A stretch of DNA of 51,842 nt from Candidatus Cloacimonadota bacterium (lineage in GTDB: Bacteria > Cloacimonadota > Cloacimonadia > Cloacimonadales > Cloacimonadaceae): contig DUNQ01000053.1 in the NCBI GenBank assembly GCA_012839325.1, positions 1 to 51,842 of the forward strand, given 5' to 3'. Shown here piece after piece: positions 8,104 to 16,524 of the stretch. A program made the translations under genes and the position numbers. Positions within the stretch are counted from its first letter, which is position 1. The number at the start of each line of letters is the position of its first letter. A model generated the notes under the pieces. The model saw nothing but the letters and a program-made list of their open reading frames with translations. It made no database searches and was not told where the DNA came from.

Positions 8104-11006
8104 CTTTCCTCCCCCAGCATTTCGGACAGGCTCTCTTTATGCTCCTCAGAGAGTATCTCCGCGCTATCCAAGAAAAGCATATTTGCCTCTTCTCTTGCAC
8201 CGATCTTAAGATAAGAAAGGATGCTGTAATAGGCACCGTCGCTTAATAATTCACCATAATCGGGAAAGAGAACACTGAGTTTCTTGAACTCCTTGATTGC
8301 TTCCACGTAGAAGGATTGTTCATAGCGGATAAGACCGATGGAGTAAAAAGCCTGCGCATGGTAGAAAGGATCGAGGTTCTCGCCTATGATCAGATCTGCA
8401 AGAAGCTTTGCTTCACGGAGCTTTCCACTCTCAATCAGATAAGGCAGATAGATGAGCCTTGCGTCTGCATTGCGGCCTCCTTTTTCTTCACCGAGCTCCC
8501 AGATGATGGAGAAGTCCTGATAGTCGGCAATCTGCGATGCTTTTAGCGCTAAGAGCCACAGCTCCTCATCATAGCCTTCATTTAGGCCTGTGATATACTT
8601 CTCTAAAGCACCATCATAATCGCCAAAGAGCAGGTCTATCTCTGCCCAATAGATCAGCGCGCGAACATCCTTTGTCTCGCCATACAAAGAGGATAGGAGC
8701 GTGTCTGCCTGATCATATTCATTGAGTTTGATAAGCCCCTGCGCGGAGAGCAGATTGAGATCCAAGCTCTCATGCTCCGGGAAACTCTCTCTTATTCTTT
8801 CAGCGCGATCCAGCACGTCCAACCAGTCTTCATTCTGAGCATAGAGCCGCGTAACGAGATAGGTAAGCTCAAAGCGCAGATAGTGGCTTTTATAGCTGTC
8901 TATACTATCCGCTAATTCATTGATAATATCGCTATTTTCAAGCTGCATGAGACTGAGCTCTATGCCCGTAAAGACCTCTGCTAAAAGACCTTGCTCACGA
9001 GGATTAAACTCTATTCTATTGCGGAAACGACTGAGCACGCTCTGATATGTATCGAATGCATCCTCATAGTTTTCCATGTTGAAAAGCACGTTTGCCATGT
9101 CTGTCAATACAGCCAGGAAGAGATCGGACTCAGGAAACTCATCCACAAACTGCTCAAAGAGATTGTAAGCAAGATTGAAGTCTCCCGCGGCATAGGCGGA
9201 TTTAGCACTCAGATAGAGGAATGTATCCGGGCTTTCCTCTCCGTCATAGAGCTCAAGATACAGCCGAGAAGCTTCATCGTATCTTTTAAGTTTATAATTA
9301 GTTAGCGCAAGATAGCTCTTAATTTCCTTTTGCTGAACATCGCTATCTGCATGCCTGATAGCCTTTTCAAAGGCATCTATAGCAAAGGCATATTCAGTTT
9401 GATTGAACCTGATATGTCCCCAAAGTATATATTTATCATAGGATTCAGCCAGATGCTCCGTCCAAGCCAATGCTTCGGGATAGTTCTCAAGATAATAATA
9501 ACATTGCGCAATCCTGAGACTGACATGCTGGCGGAAAGAATTCTCGGGAAGATCCTCATTAAGACTCATAAAGGCATTTACAGAAAGACTATAGTTCGCC
9601 TGAAAGAAATCAATCTCAGCGAGATAGAACTCAGCCGAGACCGCAAATTCAGACTGCGGGTATCTTTCTATGACATCATTAAAAGCCGCAATGGCAAGCT
9701 TATAGTCCTTAGATTTAAAATTGATATAGCCCAGATAAAAGAGCGAAGCATCGCGCTTATCCCCATCAGGATAAAGGTTTAGGTATCTATTATAACTCTC
9801 AGCGGCCTGACTAAAGCGCTCCAATCTCATCCAGCTTTGGGCTATCATGTAATCGATTTCAGAGAGTAGCACGCGGTTATCCGCCTCACCGCGTGCAAGA
9901 GCGAGATATCTCAGCGCTTCGGAATAATCTTCCGACACATAGGCAAAGTGGCTCATAGTATAGAGTTGCTGTGCATAAGCGACCGGCTGTTTTTGCGCCA
10001 TGAAAGCCTTTAATTGACGAACTGCCTCCTGAGGTTCGGACTTAAAAAGTATCTTAATCCTCTCCAAATATGCCAAGACGGACAGCTGAGCATCGCCTTT
10101 GCGCACCAGCCCGATAAAGAGCTCATCAGCCTCATCAATCCTATCATTATTAAGTAAATACAGCCCCTGATAATAGTCAAAATAATCACCGCTATTCTCG
10201 GTTTGTGTAAGAATTTCCTCTGCGGACTCATAGTCATTCGTGATAAAAGCCAGCCTGAGGCGGATCAGCTCCATGTTAGGCTCGCTTTGATACTTTTTGA
10301 TGCTTTCCAGATGCGCAGTGAGCTCTTCAAACCTATTATTATCAAGCAGATACTTGCAATATGTAATCTGCGACTTAACATAGTCCTCATACGCCTCATC
10401 CATCTGATTTAAAAAGAGCTCCGCTTCACTTTGTTTATCCAGCTTTAAGAGGCTTTCCAGATACTCGTACTGCACATCTTCACGCGCGTCATCATCAATC
10501 AAATGCTGATAATATCTCAGCGCACCATAATGTTGCCCAAGCATTCTATATGTTCTTGCACGATAGAGATTTGCACGTGAGATAAGCATAGGATTTTTAC
10601 TCTCATTTTCCAAGAGATCAAGCTGTAGAATGCCTTCTGAATATTGCTTTGTAGCCAAGAGAGACACAGCCTTTGATAGATAGACCTGATGCCTGAGCCC
10701 GAGATCAAGCTTCTCTCTTAAAAGCTTATCGAATGTATCAAGCGCCTCGGCATGCATCCCCTTCTCCTGCATGATATTAGCCCTGATCAGTCGCAGATTA
10801 TAGCGAAAATGGCTGTGCGGATATTGCGCCTCAAAAGCCCTAATCTCGCTCTCAAGCGCATCTCGCTCACCCAGTTCATAAAGATTTGCTATGAAACGAT
10901 AGGCATAGCTTTCCTGGTTATTCGGCACAGCCCTCGCCGCCATCGATAGAGGCAAGAGCATGATAATTAACAGGATAAGGCACTGTATTCTTTTTATTTC
11001 GGACAT
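8100..11006 (-). CDS. Large periplasmic TPR-repeat protein
   Basis: A signal peptide (MSEIKRIQCLILLIIMLLP...) is followed by about 930 residues of tetratricopeptide-like helical repeats. Canonical units include SQAAESYNRYLNLYPDGDK, YKLAIAAFNDVIERYPQSE and YEDAFDTYQSVLSRF. Such solenoids bind partners rather than catalyse. I chose the ATG at 11006 because GGAG lies six bases upstream; an in-frame GTG at 11033 would add nine residues but has no spaced ribosome site. It is the first gene of the seven-gene operon and overlaps the barrel gene by four bases, suggesting a periplasm/outer-membrane assembly. A TTGACA (minus, 11068-11063) lies upstream without a good -10. Confidence 0.85.
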   Translation of the reverse strand: MSEIKRIQCLILLIIMLLPLSMAARAVPNNQESYAYRFIANLYELGERDALESEIRAFEAQYPHSHFRYNLRLIRANIMQEKGMHAEALDTFDKLLREKLDLGLRHQVYLSKAVSLLATKQYSEGILQLDLLENESKNPMLISRANLYRARTYRMLGQHYGALRYYQHLIDDDAREDVQYEYLESLLKLDKQSEAELFLNQMDEAYEDYVKSQITYCKYLLDNNRFEELTAHLESIKKYQSEPNMELIRLRLAFITNDYESAEEILTQTENSGDYFDYYQGLYLLNNDRIDEADELFIGLVRKGDAQLSVLAYLERIKILFKSEPQEAVRQLKAFMAQKQPVAYAQQLYTMSHFAYVSEDYSEALRYLALARGEADNRVLLSEIDYMIAQSWMRLERFSQAAESYNRYLNLYPDGDKRDASLFYLGYINFKSKDYKLAIAAFNDVIERYPQSEFAVSAEFYLAEIDFFQANYSLSVNAFMSLNEDLPENSFRQHVSLRIAQCYYYLENYPEALAWTEHLAESYDKYILWGHIRFNQTEYAFAIDAFEKAIRHADSDVQQKEIKSYLALTNYKLKRYDEASRLYLELYDGEESPDTFLYLSAKSAYAAGDFNLAYNLFEQFVDEFPESDLFLAVLTDMANVLFNMENYEDAFDTYQSVLSRFRNRIEFNPREQGLLAEVFTGIELSLMQLENSDIINELADSIDSYKSHYLRFELTYLVTRLYAQNEDWLDVLDRAERIRESFPEHESLDLNLLSAQGLIKLNEYDQADTLLSSLYGETKDVRALIYWAEIDLLFGDYDGALEKYITGLNEGYDEELWLLALKASQIADYQDFSIIWELGEEKGGRNADARLIYLPYLIESGKLREAKLLADLIIGENLDPFYHAQAFYSIGLIRYEQSFYVEAIKEFKKLSVLFPDYGELLSDGAYYSILSYLKIGAREEANMLFLDSAEILSEEHKESLSEMLGEER

Positions 11007-11072
11007 CGGCATCTCCATCTTTGTGTATCTCACTTCTTTAATGAAACCGGACTCTCACATTTTGTCAAGCTA

Positions 11073-12221
11073 TTATTTAAATTTCTCTTCAGAGCTGAAA
11101 TCGCGCTTGGGATCAAAGCTCTTCAGTATCTCAAGATCGCTATCACGAAGGTCGTCGGTGATCATGCGCGTGAGCAGTTCTGCCATGCCGGGACCGAACA
11201 TGAATCCCTGACCGCACATACCCACAGCATTGAGCATATTCTCGGCGGTTTGGCTTTGCCCCACGATGGGAAATCCATCCGGCGTCATGGGATATTGTCC
11301 GCGCCATGTTCTGCGCACCCTTAGCAGTCTCAGCCTGGGATAAAGCTCTATCATCCGTTTGCTACACATGGGCAAAAACTCCGATGTGGAGAGGTTATTG
11401 ACCCCCAAGATAGGCGGATCGGGCGTGATGCAAAACAGCACTTGCCCCTCATAATTCTGATAGAAATAGAAGTTTGCGCTACCCGGCGCCTTCCTCATAT
11501 CGATCACCATGGGCTCAAAGAACCGGGCGACAGGCTCAGTGATCCCCGCCTCATGATTATCAGGAAAGACCTGCAAATCTTCATTGACCATCGCCCCTAC
11601 CTCGCGCGCATAACTACCTGCGGCATTTATCACGACATTCGCTTGATAGCGCCCTTTATCTGTGATGAGTTCGCTGATTTTATCGCCTTTCATCTTGATA
11701 TCTACGAGAGTTTCGCCAAAGCGGAAGTCCACCCCCGCCTTCAGGGCAAATTTATAGAGGGAACTATTGAAGAGAAGCGGTGAACAACTGCCGTCTTCCG
11801 GCGAATATGTGCTGCCTAAAAGCCCTTCACGCACGACGCCGGGCACGAGCTCTGCATATTCATCTGCACTCAGCCACTTGATATTCAGCCCAAATTCAAG
11901 CTGAATTTCCATGAGCTCTTTCAGCTCCCGCTCATCCTCCTTAGTATATGCAGGATAAGAATATCCGCCGCTGAACCAGCCGATATCGTCCCCACGGGAT
12001 TCATGCCAATTCTTAAAAACTTCGATAGTCCTGCGCCCTATGGATATTTTACCGAAATCCGAGTGCGTAGCGCGAACTCCGCCGATTGCTTTCTTATTAT
12101 TCTGCTGTCCTGGTCCCTTTTCACCGTCGATCACGAGCACCTTGAGCCCGCTTTCAGCAAGATCAACCGCAGTGGGCAAGCCGATGGAGCCGGCACCGAT
12201 TATAATTACGTCGTGTATCAT
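11073..12221 (-). CDS. FAD-dependent amine/amino-acid dehydrogenase, beta subunit
   Basis: DAO-family flavoprotein, the substrate-oxidising subunit of a two-gene dehydrogenase. The N-terminal dinucleotide fold (DVIIIGAGSIGLPTAVDLAE, then VLVIDGE) and the late PDGFPIVG...GMCGQGFMFGPG region, which closes over the flavin, are typical of the sarcosine/proline/glycine oxidase group. Length 382 is normal. Its start overlaps the stop of the larger partner (ATGA), so the subunits should be made in step. Substrate is probably an N-alkyl or cyclic amino acid such as proline, sarcosine or hydroxyproline. The sequence does not decide which. Confidence 0.85.
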   Translation of the reverse strand: MIHDVIIIGAGSIGLPTAVDLAESGLKVLVIDGEKGPGQQNNKKAIGGVRATHSDFGKISIGRRTIEVFKNWHESRGDDIGWFSGGYSYPAYTKEDERELKELMEIQLEFGLNIKWLSADEYAELVPGVVREGLLGSTYSPEDGSCSPLLFNSSLYKFALKAGVDFRFGETLVDIKMKGDKISELITDKGRYQANVVINAAGSYAREVGAMVNEDLQVFPDNHEAGITEPVARFFEPMVIDMRKAPGSANFYFYQNYEGQVLFCITPDPPILGVNNLSTSEFLPMCSKRMIELYPRLRLLRVRRTWRGQYPMTPDGFPIVGQSQTAENMLNAVGMCGQGFMFGPGMAELLTRMITDDLRDSDLEILKSFDPKRDFSSEEKFK

Positions 12222-14293
12222 TTCACACCTCCGCCGGGAAACACGCCAAGGGGAACTTCAACGAACACGGGGCGCTTTGTATTTGGCACAACCTCTTCGG
12301 GAGCGATTCCCTCTTCGCGAAGCAAACCTTTGATGAGAACCTCGCAAGTCTTTGCGCCACAAGGCCCCATACCGGCACGAGTGACGGCTTTGATCTGATT
12401 CAGATCGTGAATACCTTGACGAATCAGCGCACGAACCTCTCCGGCTGTAACGCGCTCGCAGAGGCAAACCATTGCGTCATCCTTCATCCTCTTAGGAATC
12501 ACGGGCTGCGGCAAGGGACGAGACACTTCCTGCGCCTGAACCCTGAATCCTGCCACTTTCTTAGCAATCTCACGCGGAACTTCAAAACGAACCAGCATAG
12601 TATTCACATTTCTAAAGTTATCCACCTTAACAACTTCAAAGCTTCCCAATGGATTTGCATCGATATCACACAATTCGCGTGTGTCCCCGGGCTTAACTTC
12701 ATAATTACCAATCTCATAAGCGATAGAGATCGTAGGCATATCCGCATTCTTTCGATAGTCCACCAAAGTGATCGCCAAACCGGGACAAATGAGCAAGCAT
12801 TTACCGCAACCGATGCACTTTCCATCGTATCTCGGCAGGGTGAAGAGCGAGCCATCCTCGGTGTGAATAGACTGCGTTGGACAAACCGTAGTACAAGGAT
12901 TACAGGGGATTTCTTGCAAACAGTGAATCACCGGCATCACCCCGCTCTCATCCGTAAGAGACTGATATTCCTTAATTTGCCCCGGATGTCTTTTCAGCAT
13001 ATCCGCCTTTGAATACCAGCTTTCCGGGATTTCTTCCACAGCATCGCCTTTGAAGATCTTCGCTATCTTGAGTCCCGCGATCTTGCCGTTGAACATGGCT
13101 GAGCTCGCCTCGGCTATCTCCAAAGCATCTCCAGCAGCATCGATAGGAATGCCGGCCTCTTCTGCTTCCTGAGTGAATTCATTTAAAGAATCCAGCCCCA
13201 CAGCCACAAGAACGGTGTCGCAAGTAAAACTCTTTTCCGTGCCCTCGATGGCATTAAATTTCTCATCGATTGCAGTGATTGTCACACCTTCCACGCTCTT
13301 ATCGCCATAAGCGCAAAGTATTGAGTGCGAGGTATATATGGGAACGCCGAAGCGTCTTAATTTATCTTCATGAACCTTATATCCACCGCAGCGAGGCATT
13401 GCTTCCGCCAGCCCCACCACTTCGATTCCCGCCTGCATGGCGTGATATGCAGCGATGAGCCCAACGTTTCCGCCACCAATGATGAAAAGCCGCTGTGTAG
13501 GACGCACAAGATCACGATTTACAAGGGTTTGAAACGCACCTGCGCCATATATGCGAGCAAGATCATTTCCCTGAAAACGCAGGAACTTCTCTCGCGCTCC
13601 GGCTGCATTCAGTATACGTTTCGGCGTTACGAGCTTATAGACTCCATCCTTGAGAACACCGACCTTCTTATCACTGAAAACAAAGAGCGCCGTGCTATTT
13701 TTCCATGTTTTGATGGATTTATATTGATCAAGCTCTTCGGCGATGATGATGCCGATGTGATGACCACGCGTTCCGGCACGGCTATCTTGCTCAGAACCAA
13801 AGAACTTATGCGTCTGCAAGACCAGCTTTCCGCCGAGTGTATTTTTATCGTCCAAAAGAATGGTGTCTACATCGTGCTTACCCAGCTCAGCCGCTGCCGA
13901 CAGCCCTGCCGGGCCTCCGCCTATGATGAGCACATCACAGCTGATCTCCTCAATGGGCTCAAAGCTCTGAGTTCTATCATCTTCGGGCAAGACGGGCAAA
14001 CCTTCCGCGCTTTGCACGATCATGTTCTCTTCTACTGCCGTCATGCAGGATTTCACCGCAACGCCATTGGCAATCACGGTGCATTTAGCACACTGTCCGT
14101 TCGCACAGAACAGACCCTGAGCGCTACCATCCTTGTGATGATGTCCAAAAATGTCAATTCCATTTGCGATCAAAGCTGAGGAAATCATCTCCCCTTTTTG
14201 CGCCTCGATCAATTTACCATTGAAATAAAAGCTGACCTTATCCAGCATCGGCACATTCAATATGGGATGTGCCTCAATCCTGAACTGTTTCAT
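12218..14293 (-). CDS. Flavin/Fe-S dehydrogenase alpha subunit (2Fe2S-FAD-4Fe4S-BFD fusion)
   Basis: Electron-transfer subunit (691 residues) with four modules in order. First, an N-terminal [2Fe-2S] domain with C63, C68, C71 and C83. Second, a pyridine-nucleotide-disulfide oxidoreductase core with two glycine motifs (LIIGGGPAGLSAAAE near 125; FIIGGGNVGLIAAYHA near 270). Third, a ferredoxin-like segment with CNPCTTVCP and CIGCGKCLLICPG. Fourth, a C-terminal BFD-like [2Fe-2S] domain (MVCLCERVT ... GMGPCGAKTC). This resembles the alpha subunit of dye-linked proline dehydrogenases and sarcosine-oxidase-like complexes; the added ferredoxin segment suggests passing electrons to ferredoxin or NAD during amino-acid fermentation (inference). 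Ribosome site AGGGAG lies seven bases before the ATG. A promoter and palindrome lie just upstream. Confidence 0.87.
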   Translation of the reverse strand: MKQFRIEAHPILNVPMLDKVSFYFNGKLIEAQKGEMISSALIANGIDIFGHHHKDGSAQGLFCANGQCAKCTVIANGVAVKSCMTAVEENMIVQSAEGLPVLPEDDRTQSFEPIEEISCDVLIIGGGPAGLSAAAELGKHDVDTILLDDKNTLGGKLVLQTHKFFGSEQDSRAGTRGHHIGIIIAEELDQYKSIKTWKNSTALFVFSDKKVGVLKDGVYKLVTPKRILNAAGAREKFLRFQGNDLARIYGAGAFQTLVNRDLVRPTQRLFIIGGGNVGLIAAYHAMQAGIEVVGLAEAMPRCGGYKVHEDKLRRFGVPIYTSHSILCAYGDKSVEGVTITAIDEKFNAIEGTEKSFTCDTVLVAVGLDSLNEFTQEAEEAGIPIDAAGDALEIAEASSAMFNGKIAGLKIAKIFKGDAVEEIPESWYSKADMLKRHPGQIKEYQSLTDESGVMPVIHCLQEIPCNPCTTVCPTQSIHTEDGSLFTLPRYDGKCIGCGKCLLICPGLAITLVDYRKNADMPTISIAYEIGNYEVKPGDTRELCDIDANPLGSFEVVKVDNFRNVNTMLVRFEVPREIAKKVAGFRVQAQEVSRPLPQPVIPKRMKDDAMVCLCERVTAGEVRALIRQGIHDLNQIKAVTRAGMGPCGAKTCEVLIKGLLREEGIAPEEVVPNTKRPVFVEVPLGVFPGGGVK

Positions 14294-14307
14294 CTATAAA
14301 CTCCCTA

Positions 14308-14325
14308 TCTAATCCGTAGATTAGA
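14308..14325. promoter_or_regulatory. Operator-like palindrome of the flavin/Fe-S operon
   Basis: TCTAATC (14308-14314) and GATTAGA (14319-14325) form a perfect 7-bp inverted repeat around CGTA. It covers the predicted transcription start and lies 14 bases upstream of the start codon. This is a classic place for a repressor; as RNA it would form a short hairpin just before the ribosome site. No regulator gene is adjacent. Confidence 0.5.
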
Positions 14326-14333
14326 CTAAATGA

Positions 14334-14362
14334 ATTATAAAACTGCTATTAAAAGCTATAAA
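14334..14362 (-). promoter_or_regulatory. Promoter of the flavin/Fe-S dehydrogenase operon
   Basis: On the minus strand a perfect TATAAT (14339-14334) has TTTATA (14362-14357) 17 bases upstream, a 4-of-6 match to the -35 consensus. The predicted start falls at the edge of the palindrome at 14308-14325. Confidence 0.5.
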
Positions 14363-14576
14363 CTTTTATTTTGCCTATAAGTGTCAAGAAAAGAGTTTTG
14401 CTTTTATTTTACGATAACGCTATCTTGCATGATATCAGAGCTTTATAATCTCATAATATTCTCAACTCAATTCAAATAAAAAAGATTTGTAAGAAATATA
14501 TGCACAATAAATGAACAATTATCAGCTTTCTTTAAAAAGAGACCTGAGCGCAATCACCCAAGAGAATTCCTCACCT

Positions 14577-14670
14577 CTTCCCTATTGGATTCTGCTCATC
14601 TTTTCCCTATGATGTGGTCATGCCTATGACCATATCATGACCACATCATCACCAGAACCCTATAGGGAAG
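14577..14670 (-). repeat. 94-bp nested palindromic repeat, copy 1
   Basis: Outer arms CTTCCCTATTGGATTCTG and CAGAACCCTATAGGGAAG pair at 16 of 18 positions. Inside, ATGATGTGGTCATG and CATGACCACATCAT make a perfect 14-bp palindrome around a 13-base loop. In reverse complement it matches the copy at 51527-51620 at 79 of 94 positions (gap-free alignment by hand). It contains no open frame of note. Confidence 0.85.
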
Positions 14671-14710
14671 ACATGGTCTAACTGCCATAAAATACAGTAA
14701 ATTAAGACAT

Positions 14711-14745
14711 AAAAAATGATGCCGAAAACATCAGTCCTCGGCATC
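14711..14745 (-). terminator. Terminator of the redox operon
   Basis: GATGCCGA (14718-14725) and TCGGCATC (14738-14745) form a perfect 8-bp stem. On the minus strand it is followed by ATTTTTTAT. It lies 28 bases past the stop of the thioredoxin-like gene. Confidence 0.85.
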
Positions 14746-14772
14746 AGCTATAGCTAAACTAAATAATATCAG

Positions 14773-15285
14773 TTATTTAACAAAGCTTTTAAGGTGATTT
14801 ACATAATTAGCAGGACCGCCATCTTGATATCCGGTTCTGCCGATTTCTTTACCTTCACCGCTCACGAGCAAAATGGTGGGATATCCCCTGATTCCAAATT
14901 GAGCTTGAAGCTGTCTGTTTTGGTTTTTAAGTTCATCGCTTTGCGGAACGGCGCGCGGAAAGTCAAGCTTGAGCAAGACAAGATTCTCTTTTGCATAGTC
15001 TTTAAACTCTTGATGATCAAAGACTTCCTTTACGAGTCTGATGCACCAGCCACACCAGTCTGAACCGGTGAAATTGACTAATACGGTTTTATCTTGCGCT
15101 CTTGCAGTTTCGATTGCGTTATCCCAGTTTTCTATCCAAGTTCCGGGCTCATACACAAATTCTCCGTCTGCAGTTTCCGTGTTTTCAGCGTCGATCGCGG
15201 GAGCGCTCGCGTCCGTTTTGGGCGCTTTCACGCATCCCAAAATAGCGACCATCAAGACCATTAGGATCGTCACTACATATCTCAT
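14773..15285 (-). CDS. Thioredoxin-like lipoprotein
   Basis: Cell-envelope thiol protein. A lipobox (VAILGC, lipidated C18) is followed by a flexible acidic linker and a thioredoxin fold of the thioredoxin_7/DUF255-like type, with the redox pair W-C78-G-W-C81, the cis-proline region GIRGYPTILLVSGEGKEIGR, and total length 170. It probably reduces or isomerises disulfides outside the inner membrane. The first residues overlap the OsmC stop (ATGA). It is the last gene of the glutaredoxin-MarR-OsmC operon and is followed by a strong terminator. Confidence 0.88.
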   Translation of the reverse strand: MRYVVTILMVLMVAILGCVKAPKTDASAPAIDAENTETADGEFVYEPGTWIENWDNAIETARAQDKTVLVNFTGSDWCGWCIRLVKEVFDHQEFKDYAKENLVLLKLDFPRAVPQSDELKNQNRQLQAQFGIRGYPTILLVSGEGKEIGRTGYQDGGPANYVNHLKSFVK

Positions 15286-15713
15286 TGAACTACCTCTTCA
15301 TCATTTATATATACTTTTACTATAATATTTGCAGCCTTCTTAAGCATCTCGGTTGCACCGCAATACTTGTCATTGCTGAGGTTTACGGCTCTCATGATTC
15401 TCTCGGGATTGAGATTTTCACCCTTGAACTTGAAAACCATGTGGATTGTGTGATAATAAATCGGATGATCTTCAGTGTTTTCTGCTTCCATTTCGATATC
15501 CAATTCATAGTTTTCAATCTTCATTTTTCTGAGGATTGATACGACGTCTATGCCGGAACAGCCGGAAAGAGCTGACAGCAAAAGTGGCTTAGGGCGAGGT
15601 CCCGTGTCTTTTCCACCCTTGTCGATGGAGGCATCGATGGGGATCTTATGACCATCGCTAAATGATTCGAAACTCATGCCCTCTACAAATCTGGTTAATA
15701 CTTTAGTATTCAT
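15282..15713 (-). CDS. OsmC/Ohr-family peroxide-reducing protein
   Basis: Thiol peroxidase-like protein that reduces organic hydroperoxides. The 143-residue product has both family cysteines: C52 in SALSGCSGIDV (helix start) and C118 in SNDKYCGATEM. The GPRPKPLLLSAL approach to the first cysteine is typical. I use the ATG at 15713, which has GAGG and AAGG upstream; an in-frame TTG at 15728 would overlap the marR gene. It starts 4 bases after the MarR stop and overlaps the thioredoxin-like start. Confidence 0.88.
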   Translation of the reverse strand: MNTKVLTRFVEGMSFESFSDGHKIPIDASIDKGGKDTGPRPKPLLLSALSGCSGIDVVSILRKMKIENYELDIEMEAENTEDHPIYYHTIHMVFKFKGENLNPERIMRAVNLSNDKYCGATEMLKKAANIIVKVYINDEEVVQ

Positions 15714-15717
15714 GCCT

Positions 15718-16173
15718 TTACACCTCAATGTAAGTTTCTTTCAACACTTCTTCATATTTTTCCACATAGGATCTGAAGGCTTTATACACTTCATCAACTT
15801 GGCCTTCCGGCAATTTGCTGAGCAGGCTGATCTGCTGATCCAACGCGGTCTTTTGACTGTTTTCAGCGAGCTTCTTGCCCTTCTCGGTGATCACTGCAAA
15901 CCAGCAGCGACGGTCTTTAAGACTGGGCTTTCTCATCACAAGTTGTTTGCTGACGAGGTTATCCATGATTCTGGTTACACGGCTGTGTGATACATTGAGA
16001 ACCTTGGCGAGCTCATTCATATTGATAAGTTCATCTGAATTATAGACATGCTTCAGCAAAAGGCATTCCATTCTGCCCGCTTGAAGACAAGCTTTCTGAG
16101 CATAATCTATCTCACTGAGCACGACTTGTAATCTGGTTACAAGCTCTTGAAATTTTTCTGCATTCTTTTTCAT
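15718..16173 (-). CDS. MarR-family transcriptional regulator
   Basis: Winged-helix dimeric regulator, 151 residues. The recognition region NMNELAKVLNVSHSRVTRIMDNLVSKQLV and the wing with the conserved D-R-R (SLKDRRCWFAVITEKGK) are clear. Cysteines at 29, 37 and 90 include two in the N-terminal dimerisation helix, close to where OhrR-type sensors keep their reactive cysteine. Because it sits between glutaredoxin and OsmC genes, I infer a redox-sensing autorepressor of this operon. The palindrome at 16489-16514 is a candidate operator. Confidence 0.9.
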   Translation of the reverse strand: MKKNAEKFQELVTRLQVVLSEIDYAQKACLQAGRMECLLLKHVYNSDELINMNELAKVLNVSHSRVTRIMDNLVSKQLVMRKPSLKDRRCWFAVITEKGKKLAENSQKTALDQQISLLSKLPEGQVDEVYKAFRSYVEKYEEVLKETYIEV

Positions 16174-16193
16174 TTTTATTCTCCTAATTTCTC

Positions 16194-16433
16194 TTATTTA
16201 ATCCCTAATAACCGGTCAATCTTGGCTTTATCGAAGCCAACAACCGGCCGGTTGTTTATCCATGTTTGAGGAACGCCTTCTTGATTGGTCTTACGAACCA
16301 TGTCTTGAAAGGCTTTGTGGTCTTTGGAAACATCCACTTCCTTATATTTGAAGCCGTTCTTCTTCATATAATCTTTTATCTTTTTACACCAACTGCAAGA
16401 TGGCGTGCTAAATATAATTATCTTTGGTTTCAT
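16194..16433 (-). CDS. Glutaredoxin-like protein (NrdH/GrxC type)
   Basis: Small cytosolic thiol oxidoreductase of 79 residues. It carries the redox pair C13-S-W-C16 in TPSCSWCKKIKDYM, the cis-proline segment GVPQTW and the C-terminal GFDKAKIDRLL that contacts glutathione or thioredoxin reductase. The start at 16433 is set by AAGGAG seven bases upstream; an upstream in-frame TTG (16463) would read through that ribosome site. First gene of the redox operon, 20 bases before marR. Reductant (glutathione or thioredoxin reductase) unknown. Confidence 0.9.
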   Translation of the reverse strand: MKPKIIIFSTPSCSWCKKIKDYMKKNGFKYKEVDVSKDHKAFQDMVRKTNQEGVPQTWINNRPVVGFDKAKIDRLLGIK

Positions 16434-16488
16434 CTTAGCTCCTTTTAAAATATTATACAACACTAAGGCACTAAAAGCAAATGTTTTA

Positions 16489-16514
16489 TATTTAAGTCAA
16501 CCTTGAACTAAATA
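16489..16514. promoter_or_regulatory. Candidate MarR operator
   Basis: TATTTAAGTCAA (16489-16500) and TTGAACTAAATA (16503-16514) form an imperfect palindrome, 10 of 12 pairs, with CC at the centre. Size and AT-rich arms suit a MarR dimer. It lies directly downstream of the predicted -10 (16530-16525), where binding would block transcription of the redox operon. Confidence 0.55.
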
Positions 16515-16524
16515 CACATTGTTA

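Larger units (their letters stand above)
14294..14772. other. 479-bp intergenic region
   Basis: No gene. It holds, from left to right, the palindrome and promoter of the flavin/Fe-S operon (14308-14362), an AT-rich stretch, one copy of the 94-bp palindromic repeat (14577-14670), and the terminator of the thioredoxin-like gene (14711-14745). Confidence 0.7.

Noticed and set aside
12407-13012. 201-codon plus-strand open frame
   Set aside because: Also antisense to the flavin/Fe-S subunit, with low-quality composition and no start context.
13370-14179. 269-codon plus-strand open frame
   Set aside because: Antisense to the flavin/Fe-S alpha subunit, whose cysteine motifs and glycine loops are clear. 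No ribosome site or family motif on the plus strand.
14577-14670. Repeat copies as simple Rho-independent terminators
   Set aside because: They are too long, have no T run, and one lies between divergent promoters. They are better treated as a dispersed palindromic repeat.
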